Shown here: positions 50,652-60,359 of the stretch, one piece after another
Layout of the letters: every line of letters starts with the position of its first letter
How positions within the stretch are numbered: the stretch's first letter is position 1
NCBI GenBank assembly: GCA_016708875.1
Contig: JADJFA010000008.1
Location: 62,001-126,000, forward strand
DNA length: 64,000 nt
Origin: Lewinellaceae bacterium
GTDB taxonomy: Bacteria > Bacteroidota > Bacteroidia > Chitinophagales > Saprospiraceae
Direction of reading: 5' to 3'
Program-made: the position numbers and the translations under genes
The notes under the pieces: generated by a model
Told to the model about the DNA's origin: nothing
What the model saw: only the letters and a program-made list of their open reading frames with translations
Database searches by the model: none

Positions 50652-51611
50652 ATGAATAGCAATCCTATTTTTGAATCCGTACGCGAACTAATCAGTCAAG
50701 GGGACGCTGACCAGGCCCTTCAGGTTTTGATCGGTTTTTTAGAAAAAGACGGTTCGCAACCAGAAACACTGCGCACCCTCCGTGTCGTAGAAGCCAATTA
50801 CAGGGCGGCCCGAAAACAAGAAGCCAAAGGCATCCTCGATTTTTCGGATGCTCAGCGCGAATACGCGAAGACAAACGATTTCCTTGTTTCGGTTGTGGAT
50901 GATTTGATCACAGGTCGCAAACCATCTCCGAGTTTTGCCGGCACTGGCGATGGGGGGCGAAAAAATGCGCTTTTGCCCTGGCTAATTGGAGGAGGCATTT
51001 TAATAGTCCTTGGTATTCTGGCGGGTATATGGCTTTCAGGCGCATCAAAACAGCAAGAGGTTCAAAAAACTGCCGCTGAAACCGAATCGCAGCAATGCCC
51101 AAAATTTCGGCAAGAGGGCTTCAAAGTAATGGTACTTGAATTTCAAAAACTCAGCGGAGAGGACTCAAAGCCTGAATTGGGCATTCAATCGCGCATCAGA
51201 GATTTGACTGAACGAAATAAAATTAATGTGGATGTAAAAGTGCTTTCGGAAGAAGCGTTTGGTGGGAATACTCCTGATTTACAAGATGCAAAGGGCTTAG
51301 GTAATCAATGTATGGCTGATATGGTGATATGGGGCGAATACGAGAAAGCCCAAGATTCCATTGAAGTGGATATTCGATATGCGTTTACCAACTCGGAATG
51401 GCCAGCGGGTACTGCCAGCCAAACCTTCAAAAATATCAGTGAGATTAAAGCCGATCGGATGAAAATCAATGACCTCGATGAGGCTGTTTTTCGTCTTTGT
51501 ACCGCCCTGGCTTTACACGAAGACCGAATGGACCTGGCTGAAAAATGGATCAATAAACTTAAGAAGCCTAATCCCAGAGAGGCGGAATGGAAGAAAATGC
51601 TAAAGAAGTAA
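50652..51611 (+). CDS. Single-pass membrane protein with EAD-like N-terminal domain
   Basis: 319 residues. The N-terminal 85 residues are helical (VRELISQGDADQALQVLIGFL ... RKQEAKGILDFSDAQREYAKTND), similar in pattern to the effector-associated domains (EAD) found in bacterial conflict systems; then a Gly-rich linker, one membrane helix (107-129, PWLIGGGILIVLGILAGIWL), and a C-terminal alpha/beta domain (about 155-290) with VMVLEFQKLSG, LSEEAFGG and ADMVIWGEYEK, reminiscent of curli-assembly/FlgO-type domains. A sensor or adaptor is likely; the EAD similarity is my pattern reading and needs profile support. Followed by a hairpin. Confidence 0.55.
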   Translation: MNSNPIFESVRELISQGDADQALQVLIGFLEKDGSQPETLRTLRVVEANYRAARKQEAKGILDFSDAQREYAKTNDFLVSVVDDLITGRKPSPSFAGTGDGGRKNALLPWLIGGGILIVLGILAGIWLSGASKQQEVQKTAAETESQQCPKFRQEGFKVMVLEFQKLSGEDSKPELGIQSRIRDLTERNKINVDVKVLSEEAFGGNTPDLQDAKGLGNQCMADMVIWGEYEKAQDSIEVDIRYAFTNSEWPAGTASQTFKNISEIKADRMKINDLDEAVFRLCTALALHEDRMDLAEKWINKLKKPNPREAEWKKMLKK

Positions 51612-51631
51612 CGATCTGCCTCGATCGTTAC
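51608..51631 (+). terminator. 9-bp hairpin at the stop of the EAD-like gene
   Basis: Arms 51608-51616 and 51623-51631 pair perfectly around a 6-base loop, with the TAA stop (51609-51611) inside the left arm. Between two convergent genes. Confidence 0.5.
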
Positions 51632-51654
51632 GTTCGGTGTTCATCGTCTATAAT

Positions 51655-53205
51655 TTATAGTTTCCCCGAACTGATTTTCTGCTCCAACTCTGGCGAACGC
51701 CGAATCTCATTGGCTTTTTTCCAATATTCTACTGCTTGTGCGTCACGTCCTTGAAGCGAAAGTGCATCACCCAGGTGTTCCAGAATTGCCGGATGTTGAT
51801 CGCCGCCTCTGGCGAGACTCTGTTCATATCGAGAGGCCGCTCCAGCAAAATCCTTTTTACCCATCAGCGCGAGACCGATTTGGTCAATCATATCGAGGCG
51901 CAACCTTGTGTTGTTGGCGGTCATCAGTAAACCCTGTTCAAGTTGCGCAATGGCATCATCCTGGCGACCTTTAATGTTAGCGGCTATACCGTAATAATAA
52001 TAAGCTTTGGGCTGGTTGGGGAAGGCGTCCATTGCGCGCTCGGCCGTGATGAGCATTTCGTCGTATTTATTTTGGATGGCGAGGAGCGTCAATGTGTTGT
52101 CCCAAACTGCAAAAACAGTTGGGTTTAACTTTAGGCAGTGGCGGTAACGCTCCAATGCTTCGTCTATGCGATTCGCCTGATAAAACAAATCACCAGAAAG
52201 GCTCCATGTCTTGGCCTCATCGGGGTGGTTCTTTTCGAGCAAGGCAGCAAGATCTAATAGATTTTGCATCAAAGTGGCGCCTTCACCAGCGCTAACTTTC
52301 TGGATATAAGGCATGATTGCCTTTATCTTTTCATCAATCGGCACCGCTGGGTCATCGAAAAGCGGGTGCATCGCAGCGAGTTTCGCCGCATCAGAGCCTT
52401 CCTGCCTCCCTGCCAAAGCCATGCGTGCTGCGGCGTTATCTGGGAAACGCCGCAGGATTTCTTCGTAAACCAGGCGGGCACTGACCTTATCTCCAAGATT
52501 ATCGTAGTACTCGGCAAGATCCTGGCGGTATTTCAACTCATTTGGGTAAGCGTCTGAGAGTTTCTTCAACTCTTCTGCCGCTTTTTTGACATCTCCAAGT
52601 CCTACATAGACAATATGTTTTTTAAAGACAATTTCTTCGTTCACGCCCACTAAATCTTCCCATTTGTCCAAGGCTTTGAGGGCGCGCTTGGGGTCTTCAT
52701 TTTGAAGACTGAGATAGGCAAGTTTTTCATAAAATTCCGGGGTTTCCGGGAACCGCTTTAGTAGGTTTTCATAGACTTTTAGCGCATCTGGTATTCTACC
52801 GATGTTTTCAAAAATATCTGCTTGATAAATGCTATACCATTGATTATCAGGTGCCAATACCACAGATTTCCCTATTGCCTCCAATGCACTGGGGAAGTCT
52901 TTGAGTGAAATATAGGTGCGTGCCAGGCCATACCAGCCTGCGTCGTTGTTGGGATTGTCGTAAGTGAATTTTTTGTAGAGTTCGAGTGCTTTGTCATTGT
53001 GATTCAGAAGGCGCTCCCGCTCCGCCATGAGGAACTGGCTTTGACGTTTCACCTCGGCCTCAGGAATGGTTGTTTTTACACCCCCGACAGTGTTTTGGCC
53101 AAGGAGAGGGGCCTGGGAAAGACTTATTACCACGATCGCAGCCGTAAAAATGCTGGGACGATATATAGCAATGGCGTGTGAAATATGGAGCAGTAGTTTT
53201 TTCAT
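51655..53205 (-). CDS. Secreted tetratricopeptide-repeat protein
   Basis: 516 residues from ATG 53205 with a signal-peptide-like hydrophobic segment (about 18-33, IFTAAIVVISLSQAPLLGQ). At least nine TPR units follow (for example DNPNNDAGWYGLARTYISLKDFPSALEAIGKSV and YYYYGIAANIKGRQDDAIAQLEQGLL). TPR proteins scaffold complexes; no enzyme domain is seen. The convergent gene is the EAD-like protein. A -7 element lies 4 bases before the ATG, so the mRNA may be leaderless; a start at 53259 would place the promoter inside the frame. Confidence 0.75.
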   Translation of the reverse strand: MKKLLLHISHAIAIYRPSIFTAAIVVISLSQAPLLGQNTVGGVKTTIPEAEVKRQSQFLMAERERLLNHNDKALELYKKFTYDNPNNDAGWYGLARTYISLKDFPSALEAIGKSVVLAPDNQWYSIYQADIFENIGRIPDALKVYENLLKRFPETPEFYEKLAYLSLQNEDPKRALKALDKWEDLVGVNEEIVFKKHIVYVGLGDVKKAAEELKKLSDAYPNELKYRQDLAEYYDNLGDKVSARLVYEEILRRFPDNAAARMALAGRQEGSDAAKLAAMHPLFDDPAVPIDEKIKAIMPYIQKVSAGEGATLMQNLLDLAALLEKNHPDEAKTWSLSGDLFYQANRIDEALERYRHCLKLNPTVFAVWDNTLTLLAIQNKYDEMLITAERAMDAFPNQPKAYYYYGIAANIKGRQDDAIAQLEQGLLMTANNTRLRLDMIDQIGLALMGKKDFAGAASRYEQSLARGGDQHPAILEHLGDALSLQGRDAQAVEYWKKANEIRRSPELEQKISSGKL

Positions 53206-53209
53206 ATTG

Positions 53210-53217
53210 CAAAGGTA
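53210..53217 (-). promoter_or_regulatory. -7 promoter element immediately before the TPR gene
   Basis: Minus-strand TACCTTTG matches TAnnTTTG exactly and ends 4 bases before the ATG at 53205. Confidence 0.45.
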
Positions 53218-53300
53218 TAGTGCCACATTAAGTTGAGCACAGCGAAACGTCCAAGGCACTCCAGATGTTTTACTGCGCTCAACATCAGAAACTTAGCAAC

Positions 53301-56300
53301 TCAGCGTAATAATGTCACTTCACCTTTCGCAACCGACAAGGCGCCATCGCCACCGCGCCAAAAGATGATGAACACATATACATCCGAAGGAGCGTCATTG
53401 TCGCCTATGGTTCCATTCCAACGAGCATTTGGGTCGGTGCTGGCAAAAACTTTCTGCCCCCAACGACTATAAATCTCCATTTTTTCAACCGTTGCGACTC
53501 CTTCTACAATGGCCAAACCAAAGGAGTCGTTTGCGCCATCGCCATTGGGCGTGAAGGCATTGGGTACTTTGATGTTGGGTTGGATAATGGTGAAAGTGAT
53601 GGATTCAGTTTGAACACATCCTGCCGGCGATACCACTGTTACAAAATACGTCACGGTGCTATCTGTGGTTTCGGGTGTGACGGTAATTTGCTGGGTGTTT
53701 CCGACAGGGCTAATATTGTTTTCCAACCATTCGAAGATGAAATTACTCACATTCGTACCGGGTACGAAGGCGTCCAGCATGATAGGGTCACCCGCATTGA
53801 TACGATTGGTGTCCGGATCGCTTACCAGCTTGAGCGTGAAATTGGGAATAACCATCACGTTTACCGTGTCTTCAAAAACGCAGGATTCACCATAAACGAA
53901 ACGCAGCGTGTATTGGCTATTGGCCATAACTGTATCTACAAAGGTTGGCACTGCGCCTCCTGGTGTCCAAAGGTAATCCCCTGTCAACAATGCCTCAGCA
54001 GCCAATGTGACCGCCTCGCCCGCGCAGACGGTAGTGTCTTCGCTCACCATCATTTGGGGGTTGAAAACGGTGATGTCTACCTCATAGGTGACGGTACAAT
54101 TGCCCAATGTTGTTGTAACGGAATAGGAAGCTGATTCTTCCGGATAAAAAACTGAAGGTAAGGGGTCGCTCGAAGCAAATATTGGCGGGTTGGAGGTCCA
54201 TGAATAGGTGGCTCCAGGGGTTGAGACGGTATTAAGTAACAAACTGTCTCCAGGACAAAGCAAGGTGTCGGCAGGAAACTGAACTTCCGCCACCTCGCCT
54301 TGAACACCAACGGTCACAGAATCAATAATTTGGCATTGGACATTTGGGAGCGGGTAACTGTATATAACAGTGTAAGTCGTTGTCTGCATTGGCGCAACAG
54401 GATTTACTTGCCCGGTAACACCATTGCTCCAAACGTATGTGCCCGGATAATTGCCTGAAGCCGTTAGTTGGGCTGAAACGCCTGCACAAACGGTAGCACT
54501 GTCGCTTAACATCAAACTGCCTGCCGGTACCACTTGAATCGTGAACTGCTTTTGAACCGTGCAACCGTTTTCCATGGTTACAAAGTAGGTGGTGGTTTGG
54601 GTTGGCATATCCGTCGGTTGGGCATCTGTAGAGACGAAACCTGGTGGATTTGATGTCCATGAATAAGCAACCGTGGAGTCTGATATTTGGTTGAGAAGAA
54701 TGCTTTCTCCCGTACAAAGTGTATCGCTTGGAAATTGATACTGAGGCTGTTGGTTCACTTCAACTATTACAGAAGCCGTTGTGGTACAACCATTTGCAAC
54801 ATCAGCTGTAAATTGATAGGTTGTGGTGGAGGAAGGCGCGGCTGTAGGATTTGTACAAACAATACAACTCAGGCCAATTGGGGGCGACCATTGCGGATTG
54901 GTTAGCCCAGCCACATTGCCGACTACCAGCTGTGTGCTTTCCCCCAGACAAAGTTGCGGGCTGGCCGGAGTAATAGTCAGGATAGGCACCGGGATAATGT
55001 TGATGGTAGCAGATGCCGTGTCCACACATGCACCATTGGTCGTTATTCTTTGATAAATGGTTGTTTCTAAAGGATTTGCCAAAAAGAAATATTGACTGTC
55101 GGCAAATATTTGTCCAGCGGAGGTTTGCCATACGAATTGCAGATCAGGGAACATAGCGCCTGAATAGGCAGGTGACACCAATAATACCTGGGTTCCACCG
55201 CAAACTACCGTATCAGAAGGGAAAATAGATAAATTTTGGGGCAAACTATCCACTTGAATGGTCACAGTCTCCTTGCGCAAACAACCAGGCAATGAAGCAG
55301 TCGCAGTGTATGTAATTCCTGCGTTAGGCGTGGCAATAACGCTCTTGCCACCCGGTTGCACTTGCAATTGGGTGAGCGGCGACCAGTTTACAGGTGTGGT
55401 AGCAGGGTTTACCGTTGCAGTTATTTCAAGCGATTGGCCACGACAGAGGGAAGTGTCCTGCACACTCCAAGCACAACGCTTTCGCCATTGCAAATAGCCG
55501 TATCGTTTTGCACTTGAAGTGCTGGGCCAACCCAAACAGTGACCGTATCTTTAAGGGATTGGCAAACACCTACCACGCTGACTGCGTAACTGGTTGTTTG
55601 AGTAGGACTGGCAAAAGGATTCGGGCAAGTATTACACGATAGCCCGGATGATGGCGACCAAGCGAACGATAGACCACCCGTAATCTGCAATTGAACTGGC
55701 GCCCCACCGCATGAAAAAGTGTCGTTGCTCACGGTTATTGGATCGGCAGGTAATCCTAAAACACCATCAGAAGTGCCCGAAAAGTCTATGGCAATACCGT
55801 TTTCTTGAATATTTCCACCAAAGTCGTCAAGCATAATGACATAGATTTGGCCAGTTTGCACATCAATTCGGCGAACGAAATCGTCGGCAAAGCCAAACGG
55901 AGGGTTCGGGCCTGGAGTAATAGGGTTTCCGCAATCGAAATTGTCATTTACGTTCGTTCCGGCAAGCGGATGAACGTCAGCCAAACCCGTGAGATCAGCA
56001 CCATCAGCCCATGAGGAGCGAATTGGTTGGTTATTGCTTACAAAATCACATATTTCAGCAACACTGTTGATGGGCCCCCATACATTGAAGTCAATATCAG
56101 AAGCCTCGTTAGGGTTCGCCGATTCTACTGCAAATCCGAATTTGCCATCCGCAGCTGCCTGAAAATAGAAAAAAGAGTGGTTAAAGGTGCCTAAAAGATC
56201 TAAATCAAAACAGCCTTGATTCTCTCCGTCCTGAAGGAAATTCGGGTCGCCAACCCCTGGCGAAAGCGGTATGGTTTGCGGGGCGTTATCACAGCCATTG

Positions 56301-57241
56301 ATATTCAGTGCCTTGTCACAAGTAGCATTGGAGGGAAGTGTCGGAGGAGGCGCGTCACAAACTTCCGGTGTGCACTGCCAGTTCATCTGAAAGCCCTCAT
56401 ATTCAACACTTAAATCGGATTCGAATTTTATCGTGACGCATTCGGAAGCAACCTGAAGCACCAAATCTGATCCATTTCCCTCAATGGTAGCTAGCGGATT
56501 TCCGCCAGTGCCGTTGCCTTCGAAAACCTGAATAGCGTCATAATTGGTTTCTGTTGCATACGCTAAAAATGTAAGTTTGACACACTGGTGAAACTCTGAA
56601 GCGCAAATCACAAAAGTTTCGTTTTCGCTACTTAAATAATCGCCGTCCGGGCCACCAGAATCCCAGAGGGTGCCGCTGCAACTGGACGAACCAGGCGACG
56701 TGCCCATATTGATATCTGGCACGTATGGCCCGACACAGAGTTTGAAGGTGCCAGAATTAGGGGTTGCCGTAGGAGAATGGTCGTTGATTCTGAGATAGTA
56801 AGGAACACCTGGTGTGAGGCCAAAAACTTCGAGATGAATCTCGTTCACATTGTTCGGTGAACTGATGCAAGCCAATTCAGCCAATTGGCCAAAGGCACAA
56901 TCACCCCGATAAATAGCAAGTTGCGGCATTTTCATTGTGCCATTGCCCGCTATATTGCCCCACACATCAATGCTGATATCGGTTATGCTGCCATCGGCAG
57001 GCAGACTGAATTGAAACCAGACATCGCGGTCGCCGGGATTGCCCCAGCACACCGGGTCATTATTCATTGGGATGTCAATACTGCTCGGCGTGGCATTCAG
57101 GTTTGTGAATTGAGCAGGCTGGGAACAATATGGCACCTCCCCTAGGTCTATTAGACCCGAACAATCGTCGTTCACAGGGGCTTGGGCGGAGGCGAAAAAG
57201 AAGGAAAAAACGGTAAATGGAATGGTAAATAGTGTTTTCAT
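53301..57241 (-). CDS. Giant CUB/Ig-repeat surface protein with T9SS type B (gliding-type) C-terminal domain, one frameshift
   Basis: About 1,313 residues. Signal peptide (VFSFFFASAQ), an N-terminal beta domain (PVNDDCSGLIDL), a CUB-like domain (CSGTLWDSGGPDGDYLSSE ... YEGFQMNWQC), another lectin-like domain (NHSFFYFQAAADGKFGF), then nine or more Ig-like repeats marked by DT-x-x-C-x-G (NDTFSCGGAPVQL, DTSLCRGQSLEI, SDTVVCGGTQVLL and so on), and a C-terminal gliding-associated domain (VPNAFTPNGDGANDSFG, MEIYSRWGQKVF, WNGTIGDNDAPSDVYVFII). The frame breaks once near 55455-55465 (one base lost, between ESVVLGV and QDTSLC). Exported by T9SS; probably an adhesin. Confidence 0.82.
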
Positions 57242-57351
57242 GCAACAGACATGACTTTGGATAAATAGCGAAAAAAATTGTGGCCGAAAAGTACGCAGGG
57301 AATAGAGAATAGGCTTCAATTTTTGTCAAATGGACACAATGCGACGGATTC

Positions 57352-57359
57352 TACTTTTG
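57352..57359 (+). promoter_or_regulatory. Upstream -7 promoter element of dut
   Basis: TACTTTTG, exact TAnnTTTG match, 74 bases before the proposed dut start. Confidence 0.4.
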
Positions 57360-57405
57360 CGCCTACACTTTCTCTTTTAGGAAATGTTCATTCCACACGT
57401 TCTGC

Positions 57406-57413
57406 TACTTTTG
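57406..57413 (+). promoter_or_regulatory. Downstream -7 promoter element of dut
   Basis: A second exact TACTTTTG, 54 bases after the first and 20 bases before TTG 57434. The two boxes share TACTTTTGCGCC. Confidence 0.45.
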
Positions 57414-57433
57414 CGCCACAAAACTTACACACC

Positions 57434-57864
57434 TTGACTGTCAAAATCATCAATCAATCGTCCTACCCACTCCCCGGTACGAAACCATCGGAAGTGCAGG
57501 CATGGACCTGCGGGCTAGTCTTACCGAAGCCATTACGCTTGGACCTTTGGAACGAACGCTTGTACCTACCGGGCTCTTCATTGAACTACCCATTGGCTTT
57601 GAAGCCCAGATTCGTCCTCGAAGCGGTCTCGCTGCCAAGCGAGGTCTTACGATGCTCAATTCGCCAGGCACCATCGACTCTGATTATCGTGGCGAGATAA
57701 AATGTATCGTGGTCAACCTTTCCAATGAGTCCCAAACCATCGAGCCCGGTGAGCGCATCGCCCAAATGGTGGTGGCCAAACATGAGCGCGTGGAATGGCA
57801 GCCTGTCGAACAATTGCTTGATTCTGAGCGTGGAGCGGGTGGTTTTGGTAGTACGGGAAAGTAG
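57434..57864 (+). CDS. dut: dUTP diphosphatase (dUTPase), one frameshift
   Basis: About 143 residues after repair; hydrolyses dUTP to dUMP, protecting DNA and feeding dTMP synthesis. Adding one C to the run 57472-57475 joins TVKIINQSSYPLP to RYETIGSAGMDLRA. Motifs I-V: AGMDLRA, RPRSGLAAKRG, GTIDSDYRGEI, RIAQMVVAK and RGAGGFGSTGK. The start codon is a TTG (57434), as no ATG lies upstream in frame. Because dUTPase is normally essential, the indel is likely a consensus error. Confidence 0.88.
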
Positions 57865-58048
57865 GTGATTGGTTTTAAATTTTCCTGTTCTTCTGCTTGT
57901 CCGCCGATAGGTGTGGTTTTGCGGTTTTGCGGTTTATTTTGGAGACACCCCCAAATTAAATTCCGAACCCCTGCTCCAAATACCGCCCTCGCCCTATTTT
58001 TTTTGGAAAAATACTTTGACTTGATTTTTTTATCAGAAAATGGCATCG

Positions 58049-58056
58049 TACTTTTG
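58049..58056 (+). promoter_or_regulatory. -7 promoter element of the ATP synthase operon
   Basis: TACTTTTG fits TAnnTTTG, 37 bases before the atpB ATG; the best match upstream of the operon. Confidence 0.45.
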
Positions 58057-58093
58057 CCGCCGATTTTGAACAAGTCGTTTCGAAAATAAAGAT

Positions 58094-59407
58094 ATGACAG
58101 GCATTCGCAAATATTGGATAGCATTGATTTTCATCGGTTTAGGCACTGTAATATTTGCCCAAGACCATGACCACCAAGGAGCCCAACAATCAGTTGAACA
58201 AACCGGGCACCCCGCGAATGCCGAAACCAACGCTCACGATGACACCTCTTCCGGAGCTTGTGGTCATCCCATCGTAGAAAAAGAAGGTGAGTTCAACGCA
58301 GGCGAAACCGCCGTACACCACATCGCTGACGCTAACGCCATTCATGTTGTTGGCGATATTTACCTCCCCCTCCCCTGCTTTTTGTACGCTCCTTCTCAGG
58401 GTTGGACCATCACGACCACTTCTGCATTCCATCCACACCATCACGGTAATGGTGAGATTGCCAAGGACGGGTATGTGCTCGTTCATGGCAGCATTCAGCG
58501 CGTAAAAGACCCGGGATTTCCAAAAGGAGAAGTGTCCGTCAGCGAACCAACGCACGATACGAAGACGGTGAACGGCAAGGAGAAAGACATATATTATGTA
58601 GTGGCAGATGGAAAATGCTACGAACTGGATAAAAAAACAACTTTCGATGGTGGCTTGATGGGCGGCGGTGTGACGAGTTTCTATGATTACTCCATCACAC
58701 GAAACGTTTTCACCATGTTGCTCACTTGCTTGCTGCTGTTCTTTGTATTCCGCAGCGCCGCTAGTGCCGCCACTCGCACACAGGGTCATGCTCCGAAAGG
58801 ATTGCAAAATTTTGTGGAGCCATTTTACACCTTTATCCGCGACGATGTAGCGCGGCCGGCAATCGGCCCTAAGTACGAAAAATACATGCCCTACCTGCTT
58901 TCGGCATTCTTTTTCATTCTTGGTCTCAACCTCATCGGGCAGATACCTTTCTTCCCTGGAAGCGCCAACGTTACTGGAAATATTTCGGTCACCATTGTGT
59001 TGGCCATGCTGACTTTCATCCTCATGCTTGCCAGTACCAAAAAGCACTTTTGGGAGCACACATTGTGGATGCCGGGCGTTCCTGCAGCACTTAAAATCTT
59101 AATTCTCACACCGGTAGAAATACTCGGTTTATTCCTCAAGCCATTCACTCTGTTGCTTCGACTTTTTGCGAACATCACGGCAGGACACATTGTTATATTG
59201 TGTTTTGTAGGCTTGATATTCATATTTGGCAAGGCTGGTACCAGCGTAGGTGGTTCCATTGCAGGAGCAGCAGCAGCCATTCCGCTTTCGCTCTTCATGA
59301 TGACACTCGAACTTTTGGTGGCATTCCTTCAAGCGTTCATTTTCGTCATGTTGTCAGCAACGTATATCGGGATGGCTTTGGAAGAACCACACGGCGATCA
59401 TCATTAA
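58094..59407 (+). CDS. atpB: ATP synthase F0 subunit a, with long His-rich periplasmic extension
   Basis: 437 residues, long for subunit a (about 250-290 elsewhere). An N-terminal signal peptide (IGLGTVIFAQ) and a histidine/acidic-rich extension (about 22-205: DHDHQG, HPANAETNAHDD, FHPHHHGNGE) precede the membrane part, as in other Bacteroidota. The membrane part has the proton-path arginine R356 in LLLRLFANITAGH and the usual C-terminal helices. It forms the proton channel with the c-ring. First gene of atpBEFHAG. Confidence 0.93.
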   Translation: MTGIRKYWIALIFIGLGTVIFAQDHDHQGAQQSVEQTGHPANAETNAHDDTSSGACGHPIVEKEGEFNAGETAVHHIADANAIHVVGDIYLPLPCFLYAPSQGWTITTTSAFHPHHHGNGEIAKDGYVLVHGSIQRVKDPGFPKGEVSVSEPTHDTKTVNGKEKDIYYVVADGKCYELDKKTTFDGGLMGGGVTSFYDYSITRNVFTMLLTCLLLFFVFRSAASAATRTQGHAPKGLQNFVEPFYTFIRDDVARPAIGPKYEKYMPYLLSAFFFILGLNLIGQIPFFPGSANVTGNISVTIVLAMLTFILMLASTKKHFWEHTLWMPGVPAALKILILTPVEILGLFLKPFTLLLRLFANITAGHIVILCFVGLIFIFGKAGTSVGGSIAGAAAAIPLSLFMMTLELLVAFLQAFIFVMLSATYIGMALEEPHGDHH

Positions 59408-59411
59408 AGTA

Positions 59412-59454
59412 CCCCGGAACGCTGTTCCGGGACAAACACGGAACAGCGTTCCGG
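59412..59454. repeat. 17-bp perfect inverted repeat in the atpB-atpE spacer
   Basis: Arms 59412-59428 and 59438-59454 (CCCGGAACGCTGTTCCG and its complement) pair perfectly; each arm is itself nearly palindromic. It starts 4 bases after the atpB stop. Confidence 0.8.
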
Positions 59455-59486
59455 GATACATTTTTCACTCATAATTCAATATTACA

Positions 59487-59696
59487 ATGAGTTACGCAGC
59501 AATTGGAGCAGGTTTGGCCGCCATCGGCGCCGGTATCGGTGTAGGAACGATTGGTGGTAAAGCCGTTGAAGGCATTGCCCGTCAGCCAGAAGCAGTTGGT
59601 GACATCCGCGCAAACATGATCCTGACCGCCGCTCTCGTAGAGGGCGCGGCTCTGGTAGCGATGGTGTTGTCTTTCTTCGTGAAAGCGGCAGGCTAA
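59487..59696 (+). CDS. atpE: ATP synthase F0 subunit c
   Basis: 69 residues, two membrane helices linked by the polar loop ARQPEA. The proton-binding glutamate is E52 in ALVEGAALVA. GAGIGVGTIGG is the glycine-rich first helix. Lacks the sodium-type ligands (Q in helix 1), so it is probably proton-driven. High-copy ring component; its spacer to atpF holds two hairpins. Confidence 0.96.
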   Translation: MSYAAIGAGLAAIGAGIGVGTIGGKAVEGIARQPEAVGDIRANMILTAALVEGAALVAMVLSFFVKAAG

Positions 59697-59706
59697 GAGT
59701 ACGCTC

Positions 59707-59749
59707 ATCCGGGCCGGCGCGAAGCGGTTGGCGACGCAATGGCCCGGAT
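59707..59749 (+). terminator. GC-rich hairpin downstream of atpE
   Basis: Arms 59707-59715 (ATCCGGGCC) and 59741-59749 pair perfectly, with a 25-base loop, followed by TTTTAA. It may act as an attenuator or RNA-stabilising end that lets c be made in excess over b. Confidence 0.5.
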
Positions 59750-59754
59750 TTTAA

Positions 59755-59839
59755 AATGTGGTCAATTATTTAATGTGGTCGATATGACACACATTTATCT
59801 ACTTGATCACATGGACCACATTAAAAAATTGACCACATT
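59755..59839. repeat. 26-bp inverted repeat in the atpE-atpF spacer
   Basis: Arms 59755-59780 and 59814-59839 pair with one mismatch; the arm repeats AATGTGGTC twice around AATTATTT. It ends 6 bases before the atpF ATG. Confidence 0.85.
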
Positions 59840-59845
59840 CATATC

Positions 59846-60358
59846 ATGGTTTTTCTAGCAGATTTTTCCGTCATCAAGCCTGAACCCGGCTTGCTTATTT
59901 GGACGACGATCATTTTTGGCTTGTTCTGGTTTTTGATGAGCAAATTTGCTTTCAAGCCAATCGGCCAGGCACTGAAACAACGCGAGTTGGACATCCAAAG
60001 CGCTTTGGACGAGGCTAAAAAAGCACGTCAGGAAATGTCTGAACTCCAAGCAGAGAATGAAAAACTTCTCGCCCAAGCCCGCGAGGAGCGCTCTGCCATT
60101 TTGAAGGAAGCCAAGGAGGCCAAAGAAGAAATCATATCGGAAGCGAAAGAGCGTGCTGGAGCAGAATACCGGCGCAAAGTCGAAAGCGCTATACAAGATA
60201 TTGAGAACCAGAAACAAGCGGCTTTGGTGGCTTTGAAAAACCAGTCGGGTCAAATGGCCGTAGAGATTGCCGAGAAACTTCTCCGTCGCGAACTTGCCAA
60301 CAAATCCGAGCAGGAAGCCTACGCAAAATCATTGGCCGAATCCATCAACCTGAATTAA
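59846..60358 (+). CDS. atpF: ATP synthase F0 subunit b
   Basis: 170 residues: one N-terminal membrane helix (about 12-30, LLIWTTIIFGLFWFLMSKFAF), then a long charged coiled coil (REERSAILKEAKEAKEEIISEAKERAGAEYRR) that forms the peripheral stalk. It stops one base before the atpH ATG (TAAA ATG), so b and delta are translated together. Confidence 0.93.
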   Translation: MVFLADFSVIKPEPGLLIWTTIIFGLFWFLMSKFAFKPIGQALKQRELDIQSALDEAKKARQEMSELQAENEKLLAQAREERSAILKEAKEAKEEIISEAKERAGAEYRRKVESAIQDIENQKQAALVALKNQSGQMAVEIAEKLLRRELANKSEQEAYAKSLAESINLN

Positions 60359-60359
60359 A

